A stretch of 64,000 bases of DNA from Muribaculum sp. Lineage in GTDB: Bacteria; Bacteroidota; Bacteroidia; Bacteroidales; Muribaculaceae. Under the pieces are notes generated by a model, which was given only the letters and a program-made list of their open reading frames with translations, searched no databases and had not been told where the DNA came from. The stretch's first letter is position 1, and each line of letters starts with the position of its first letter. Made by a program: the position numbers and the translations under genes. Positions 59,643-64,000 of the stretch are shown here, one piece after another. The stretch is taken from contig VSOZ01000015.1 in NCBI GenBank assembly GCA_009775095.1, forward strand, positions 1 through 64,000, written 5' to 3'.

Positions 59643-60438
59643 CGGCCGAAGCTTTCGCCTTGTCGGCCGACGGCACGAGGAGCGCCCCGAACTCCCACAG
59701 CAAATATACGGGCAGGAAGACCACGCCGAGCGTAAACGGGTCGCCTGTGGGCGTTATGAATGCCGCCGCGATCAACAGCACGACTATGGCGTGGCGCCGG
59801 TAACGGTTGAAAAGACCGCGGTGGACTATGCCGAGCCGACCGAGAAGCCAGCATAACAACGGCAGTTCAAAGACAAGCCCCATGACGAAAATCATCATCA
59901 GAAAATTGTCCATATATGAGTCGAGCGATATATGGTTGGGCACAGCCGCGCTCACCTGATAATCGGCAAGAAACCGCAGCGTTAGGGGAAACACGAGAAA
60001 ATAGCCTACGGCAAGACCCGCAAAAAACATGAGGTTGCCGAGAAGAAAGGCCGTTTTCACCCCTCGGCGCTCATGGCGGTAAAGGGCGGGGCTGACAAAT
60101 GTCCACAGCAGATACATTATGACCGGACAGGAAAACACCAACGCCAGCCAGAACGAAGAGGACACATGGATGAAAAACTGCGACGCCAGCTTTATGTTGA
60201 CTATCGTCACCGAGAAATCGCCGGCGCCGAGAAGCCCGTAAAGCCAGAAGTCAGAACGGCAGGGAGCCATGATGACCTCATCGAAAAGCCGGGGCATGAC
60301 GGCAAAAAACAGCGCTGTCAGCACTATGACCACCCCGGCTGCGCGCAACAGCACCCCGCGCAGCGCGTCGGCATGGTCCCAAAACGACATATCTTCCTGA
60401 CGGCCCCGCTTCAGAGAGTCATCGGTCGCTGTCGCCAT
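59617..60438 (-). CDS. tatC: Sec-independent translocase subunit TatC
   Basis: 273 residues, six hydrophobic segments. It has SFWDHADALRGVLLRAAGVVIV at the N terminus (usual form SFxEHLxELRxR), the FVSPALYRHERRGVK segment, VFPLTLRFLADYQ and the SLDSYMDNFLMMIFVMGLVFELP block. TatC is the receptor of the twin-arginine export system for folded proteins. It overlaps tatA by 20 bp (60419-60438) and overlaps the end of murF-alr by 26 bp on the opposite strand. Confidence 0.95.
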   Translation of the reverse strand: MATATDDSLKRGRQEDMSFWDHADALRGVLLRAAGVVIVLTALFFAVMPRLFDEVIMAPCRSDFWLYGLLGAGDFSVTIVNIKLASQFFIHVSSSFWLALVFSCPVIMYLLWTFVSPALYRHERRGVKTAFLLGNLMFFAGLAVGYFLVFPLTLRFLADYQVSAAVPNHISLDSYMDNFLMMIFVMGLVFELPLLCWLLGRLGIVHRGLFNRYRRHAIVVLLIAAAFITPTGDPFTLGVVFLPVYLLWEFGALLVPSADKAKASAVTPDSTPS

Positions 60439-60640
60439 CTGATTTTTTTCCGGTAGGCTTTGTTATTTCATCCTGTATTTCGTTCATGCCCTGCTTGAAA
60501 CTGCTGACGCCCTTTCCGAGGCCGCGCATCAACTCGGGTATCTTGCGTCCGCCGAAAAAGAGCAGCACCACCAGCGCTATGATAAGTATTTCGGCCAGAC
60601 CGAGATTGCCGAATAAAAGAGGTATAATGTTCATTGTCAA
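60419..60640 (-). CDS. tatA: Sec-independent translocase subunit TatA
   Basis: 73 residues; a start two codons in (60634) is equally likely. One N-terminal membrane helix (LAEILIIALVVLLFFGG) is followed by the FGG-RKIPELMRGLGKGVSSFKQGMNE amphipathic helix and a charged tail, the TatA/E pattern. It forms the pore-like oligomer of the Tat system with TatC, encoded by the overlapping next gene. Confidence 0.94.
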   Translation of the reverse strand: MTMNIIPLLFGNLGLAEILIIALVVLLFFGGRKIPELMRGLGKGVSSFKQGMNEIQDEITKPTGKKSDGDSDR

Positions 60641-60700
60641 TGATAAAAATTAGTATATCTGCACTTTCAATATGCGTAAAGATACGAATTTAATCGCATA

Positions 60701-60734
60701 TTGTCGCAATTATGGAAAAAAATCCGTAATTTTG
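60701..60734 (+). promoter_or_regulatory. promoter of fabD
   Basis: TAATTTTG (60727-60734) with a TTG at 60701-60703; the spacer of 23 nt is rather long. The ATG is 39 bp downstream. Confidence 0.5.
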
Positions 60735-60772
60735 CAACCTGATTTAACATATAATCCAATCATTTAAAGATT

Positions 60773-61651
60773 ATGAAAGCATTTGTATTCCCCGGCCAAG
60801 GGGCACAATTCGTAGGCATGGGCAAAGACCTCTACGACAACAATCCCGTAGCCCGCGAAATGTTTGAAAAAGCCAATGACATCCTCGGCTTCCGTATCAC
60901 CGACCTCATGTTTAACGGTACAGATGAGGATCTTCGCCAGACTAAGGTAACTCAGCCTGCCATATTTCTCCACTCGGTAATACTTGCCAAGACTCTTGAA
61001 AACGAAATCAAGCCCGACATGACCGCCGGACACTCGCTCGGTGAATTTTCAGCGCTCGTTGCCGCCGGTGCTTTGAGCTTTGAAGATGGTCTGCGCCTCG
61101 TAAGCGCCCGCGCACAAGCCATGCAGAAAGCATGTGAGCTCAAGCCCTCGACAATGGCTGCCGTACTCGCACTTTCCGACGAGACCGTGGAGGAGATATG
61201 CGCCTCTGTTGACGGAGTGGTTGTATGCGCCAACTACAACTGCCCGGGTCAGATAGTAATATCAGGTGAAGAGGCCGCCATCGACGCTGCATGCGAGAAA
61301 GCGCTTGCCGCCGGTGCAAAGCGTGCACTCAAGCTGAAGGTGGGCGGTGCGTTCCACAGCCCCTGCATGGAACCCGCACGTGCCGAACTTGCCGAGGCTA
61401 TCGAAAAGACTCCGGTACACACTCCCGTATGCCCCATATATCAGAACGTTGACGCCAAACCTCATACCGATCCCGCCGAAATCAAGGCAAACCTCGTGGC
61501 ACAGCTTACCGCTCCCGTACGCTGGACTCAGACCGTACAGAATATGGTTGCCGACGGAGCCACTGAATTTATCGAAATCGGCCCGGGCAAAGTGCTTCAG
61601 GGTCTTATCGGCAAGATAGCCCGCGGCATGGAGGTTTCCGGCCGTCAGTAA
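60773..61651 (+). CDS. fabD: malonyl-CoA:ACP transacylase
   Basis: 292 residues. MKAFVFPGQGAQFVGMG, nucleophile Ser88 in AGHSLGEFSALVAAGALSFEDGL, the substrate Arg near residue 113, and His195 in GGAFHSPCM are the family's catalytic and signature residues. It loads malonate onto acyl carrier protein for fatty acid synthesis in the cytoplasm. It stands alone, followed by an AT-rich repeat and a strong terminator. Confidence 0.96.
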   Translation: MKAFVFPGQGAQFVGMGKDLYDNNPVAREMFEKANDILGFRITDLMFNGTDEDLRQTKVTQPAIFLHSVILAKTLENEIKPDMTAGHSLGEFSALVAAGALSFEDGLRLVSARAQAMQKACELKPSTMAAVLALSDETVEEICASVDGVVVCANYNCPGQIVISGEEAAIDAACEKALAAGAKRALKLKVGGAFHSPCMEPARAELAEAIEKTPVHTPVCPIYQNVDAKPHTDPAEIKANLVAQLTAPVRWTQTVQNMVADGATEFIEIGPGKVLQGLIGKIARGMEVSGRQ

Positions 61652-61658
61652 AATTAAA

Positions 61659-61753
61659 TGCACAATGCATAATGTTCAATTCATAATGCATAATGCTTAA
61701 TTCATAATTATGCATTGTGAACTATGAATTATGAACTGAGAATTGTGAACTGT
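61659..61753. repeat. AT-rich palindromic repeat after fabD
   Basis: A run of interleaved direct and inverted copies of AATTCATAATGCATAAT-like words (for example CACAATGCATAAT near 61660 and ATTATGCATTGTG near 61706). It can fold into long AT stems. Similar short repeats occur between genes in other Bacteroidales genomes as I recall. No gene. Confidence 0.7.
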
Positions 61754-61787
61754 AAAAAAGAAGCGCGAAAATTCGCGCTTCTTTTTT
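61754..61787. terminator. terminator after fabD
   Basis: AAAAAAGAAGCGCGAA (61754-61769), a 2-nt centre and TTCGCGCTTCTTTTTT (61772-61787) form a perfect 16-bp palindrome with A/T runs on both sides, usable from either strand. Confidence 0.9.
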
Positions 61788-61792
61788 GCCCT

Positions 61793-61939
61793 CTACCCGT
61801 CCCTCACATAGGTCCGTGGCCGACACGCGGTAGTACTCATTGAATATCCGCGACTAAACGGAATGTGCTTAATGCGCCTGTGCACCATGCGGAACTTTAC
61901 GCTGTAAACATATGCTTCCGTTCCGAGAAGCTGCACCAT
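61793..61939 (-). CDS. possible 48-residue ORF
   Basis: A minus-strand frame beginning MVQLLGTEAYVYSVKF and ending RPRTYVRDG, directly before the fabD terminator read from the other side. It is basic, with no recognised relative or promoter, and may be chance. The rest of 61788-62007 shows no gene. Confidence 0.2.
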   Translation of the reverse strand: MVQLLGTEAYVYSVKFRMVHRRIKHIPFSRGYSMSTTACRPRTYVRDG

Positions 61940-62007
61940 TGCCGGCAACCCCGGCGGGTTTGTGTCCCAACCCCGACCCTATGTTACACCTTAATTATAC
62001 TATTGTA

Positions 62008-62466
62008 TTATTCTTTCAGGTCCACAGTCCAGTTGATGCTCTGAATCTTCATGTCAAGCTCACGAAGACTGCGCGAACGCTCGTCAAGTTTGCGACGAGC
62101 CTCGGCCACATCTATAAGCCGCACGGTTTTTATCTCGTTGCGCCCGTAGCGGTTATCAGGCTCCGACACAAAGTCGAGAACCTCACGCATCGACGACACT
62201 CTTAATGTAAGCACATCGCGACGTGCTATCAGCGCGGTAAGAGTCACGCCTTCGTCATCAACCGTCGTGAGATTGGTAACATTAATCCGGTATATCAGCT
62301 TCTCAAGCTGCCCCAAAAGCGAGTCAAACTCCTTCTCAAGCACCGCAATATCCTCCGGAGGAGTGTCGCCCTCCTGAACTTTGGCGCTTTCCTTCATGCG
62401 CCCTTTCAACTGCGCGAGACGTTTCTGCAGGTCGGCACGCAGGCTCAAAGCTTCAGCCAGTTTCAT
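62008..62466 (-). CDS. DIP1984 family protein
   Basis: 152 residues, cytoplasmic, largely helical. MKLAEALSLRADLQKRLAQLKGRM, the LGQLEKLIYRINVTNLTT segment, TALIARRDVLTLRV and the closing LDMKIQSINWTVDL are the DIP1984 (DUF6847) signatures. The family has a coiled-coil form with unknown function and is often found beside mobile or defence genes in other taxa. Here it stands alone between a repeat region and a GH43 gene, 73 bp from the latter. Confidence 0.85.
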   Translation of the reverse strand: MKLAEALSLRADLQKRLAQLKGRMKESAKVQEGDTPPEDIAVLEKEFDSLLGQLEKLIYRINVTNLTTVDDEGVTLTALIARRDVLTLRVSSMREVLDFVSEPDNRYGRNEIKTVRLIDVAEARRKLDERSRSLRELDMKIQSINWTVDLKE

Positions 62467-62539
62467 ATTCGTGGTCTTTAAATGTTATATCGTTTTTTTA
62501 TAACAAAAAATATAGCCGCATTGTTAACCGACACCCGTA

Positions 62540-64000
62540 TTACTTGGTAGGCACGACGGGCTTTATCGAGCCGTCGGGGTTGAATTCGAGCTTGTCCATA
62601 CATACCTGACGATGAATGCCGGGCCGCTTGCCGCGGTCGATATAATCGGGGTGTATGCGGTGATATACGATACGCCATTCATCGGTGCCCGGAAGATTTA
62701 TTACCGAATTATGTGCGGGGCCATAAATCTTCTTTTCGGGTTTCTGCACGAGGACATTGCACGGTTCGGCAACCTTGATCTTACCGAGCGGAGAGTCAGA
62801 TGTGCCGTAAGCCACATGATAATTGGGCGAGCCGGTATCGTCAACCGACCACATGAAATAATAAATGCCGTTGCGATAGAACACATAAGGAGCCTCACGG
62901 AATGCATAAGTATCAAGAGTGCCTCCCTCGGGAGTCATGACGGTCACAGTCTCTTCCTTGATCGATGTCAGATCATCGTTAAGTTCGGCCCCGGCCATAT
63001 AGCCGTTGCCCCAATAGAGGTAATATTTTCCCGAAGCGGGATCCTGAAATACATCAACATCAATCTGCTGCCCCCAACCTACAGGCGATTCGTCGACAAT
63101 AGGTTTGTCGACGGCATAGAACGGTCCGGCAGGGTCATCGGCCACAGCCACACCGATAGCCTTACGGTTGTTTGCCGGATTATGGCCGCTGAAGTAGAAA
63201 TAGTATTTGTAGCCGTCACCCTCCTTACGCTCTATGATAGCCGGCGCCCAAGCGTTTCCCGTAGCCCATGACACCTGCGGGCCTTTGACATCAAGCATGA
63301 TGCCCTCGTCGGTCCAGTCGGCAAGGTTATGCGAGGAGAACACACGGAAGTAATAACCGCCCCAGCCCGGAGTACCGTCGGTAGTCGAATATATATAGTA
63401 CTTGCCGGTCTTGTTTGAGTACATGATCTCCGGGTCGGCATGAAATCCCGGGAGTATCGGGTTGTGCTTGTTGTCAAGCGCCGAATACAACGTGCTTATG
63501 CCGGCGGCCGACGCATGAATCGGGCGTATCGTGCCGTCCTCATTGTACTCAAGCGGCTCGGCTATCACCGAACGGCTGCCGCTACCTCCGCCAAGTCCGC
63601 CTATGTGTGAGAAGAAATAGTTTTTTCCCTTGAACTCCACTATGGCGGGATGAGTCGTATTGCTGTTGCCGGCCACTTCCGATATAATGCCTTGATATTC
63701 CCACGGGCCGTTTATGTCATCGCTCATGGCATAAGCTATTTTTTCAGGCCATTGAGCCGCATAAGTAAGATAATACTTACCGCCCCGTTTATGCACCCAC
63801 GGCGCCTCGGTAAAATCGGGCACATGCACCCGCTTGATCTCGCCGTCAAGTTCGAGCATATTCTCTTTCAGCTTGGCATAGTAGCAGAGCTGATTGCCCC
63901 AGAAGAAATAGGCCTGTCCGTCGTCATCGATGAAAACGGTAGGGTCAATGCTCACCCAGCTGTGATTGGCTCCCTTGCAGTCGGCCATAGTAATAAGCGG
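62540..64000 (-). CDS. double-domain GH43 glycosidase, 5' end beyond the window
   Basis: At least 486 residues; the frame is open to the window edge (reading PLIT before the first internal Met), so the start is missing. Two GH43 propellers are seen. The first is partial, with SIDPTVFIDDDGQAYFFWGN, TEAPWVHKRGGKYYLTYAA and NSNTTHPAIVEFKGKNYFFSH. The second starts near residue 182 with PILPGFHADPEIMYSNKTGKYYIYSTTDG and has GNAWAPAIIERK, GQQIDVDVFQDPASGKYYLYWGNGYM and EAPYVFYRNGIYYFMWS. GH43 enzymes cut xylose-, arabinose- or galactose-containing side chains. Which subfamily each half belongs to is not settled. Confidence 0.85.
   Translation of the reverse strand, partial: PLITMADCKGANHSWVSIDPTVFIDDDGQAYFFWGNQLCYYAKLKENMLELDGEIKRVHVPDFTEAPWVHKRGGKYYLTYAAQWPEKIAYAMSDDINGPWEYQGIISEVAGNSNTTHPAIVEFKGKNYFFSHIGGLGGGSGSRSVIAEPLEYNEDGTIRPIHASAAGISTLYSALDNKHNPILPGFHADPEIMYSNKTGKYYIYSTTDGTPGWGGYYFRVFSSHNLADWTDEGIMLDVKGPQVSWATGNAWAPAIIERKEGDGYKYYFYFSGHNPANNRKAIGVAVADDPAGPFYAVDKPIVDESPVGWGQQIDVDVFQDPASGKYYLYWGNGYMAGAELNDDLTSIKEETVTVMTPEGGTLDTYAFREAPYVFYRNGIYYFMWSVDDTGSPNYHVAYGTSDSPLGKIKVAEPCNVLVQKPEKKIYGPAHNSVINLPGTDEWRIVYHRIHPDYIDRGKRPGIHRQVCMDKLEFNPDGSIKPVVPTK

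Overview
The window reads as a chromosome segment from a gut Bacteroidales bacterium, most like the Muribaculaceae (family placement is inference). Supporting signs are SusC/SusD pairs, GLPGLI and DIP1984 family proteins, a fused murF-alr, few Shine-Dalgarno sites, and many Bacteroidota-type promoters (TTG, 18-21 nt, TAnnTTTG). Coding density is high. Most genes sit in long same-strand runs.

Layout. 1-1130 is a gene-free GC-rich mosaic of palindromic repeats. 1153-4029 (minus) is rplM-rpsI-rpsB-tsf. 4291-5057 (minus) is a GNAT acetyltransferase behind a 59-residue ORF, looking like a toxin-antitoxin pair. 5349-8805 (plus) is an SGNH esterase, a glycerophosphodiesterase and an organophosphate transporter. 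8929-36042 (minus) is a large locus for acetylated beta-mannan/glucomannan: an AraC regulator; a GH5/acetylesterase/GH5_7/CE7 block; a susC-susD-SGBP-SGBP-GH26 block ending in a terminator; and a GH94-GH26-GH130-symporter-epimerase-manA-esterase-lipoprotein block. Surface GH26/GH5 enzymes would cut the chain and esterases remove acetyl groups. SusCD would import oligosaccharides, and the epimerase plus GH130 and GH94 phosphorylases would yield sugar phosphates, with ManA feeding glycolysis.

36251-46383 carries a HdeD-like membrane protein, a cytidylate kinase-like protein, a secreted protein plus GH43, a two-component system divergent from a GLPGLI/outer-membrane pair, and a SIMPL protein. 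46485-53165 is an AT-richer accessory island between the facing 3' ends of tRNA-Leu(CAG) and initiator tRNA-fMet. It holds a structured RNA with 6S-like shape, a PD-(D/E)XK protein, a gene split by an in-frame TAG, and a WYL-regulator operon of five genes with a perfect inverted-repeat operator in its promoter. This is the part most likely to hold an undescribed system.

53547-62466 is core metabolism: serA-serC, bioA, murF-alr, tatA-tatC, fabD and a DIP1984 protein, with an AT-rich palindromic repeat after fabD. 62540-64000 is the C-terminal part of a double-GH43 protein running off the window. Functional calls rest on motif recognition and remembered family features; no database search was possible.
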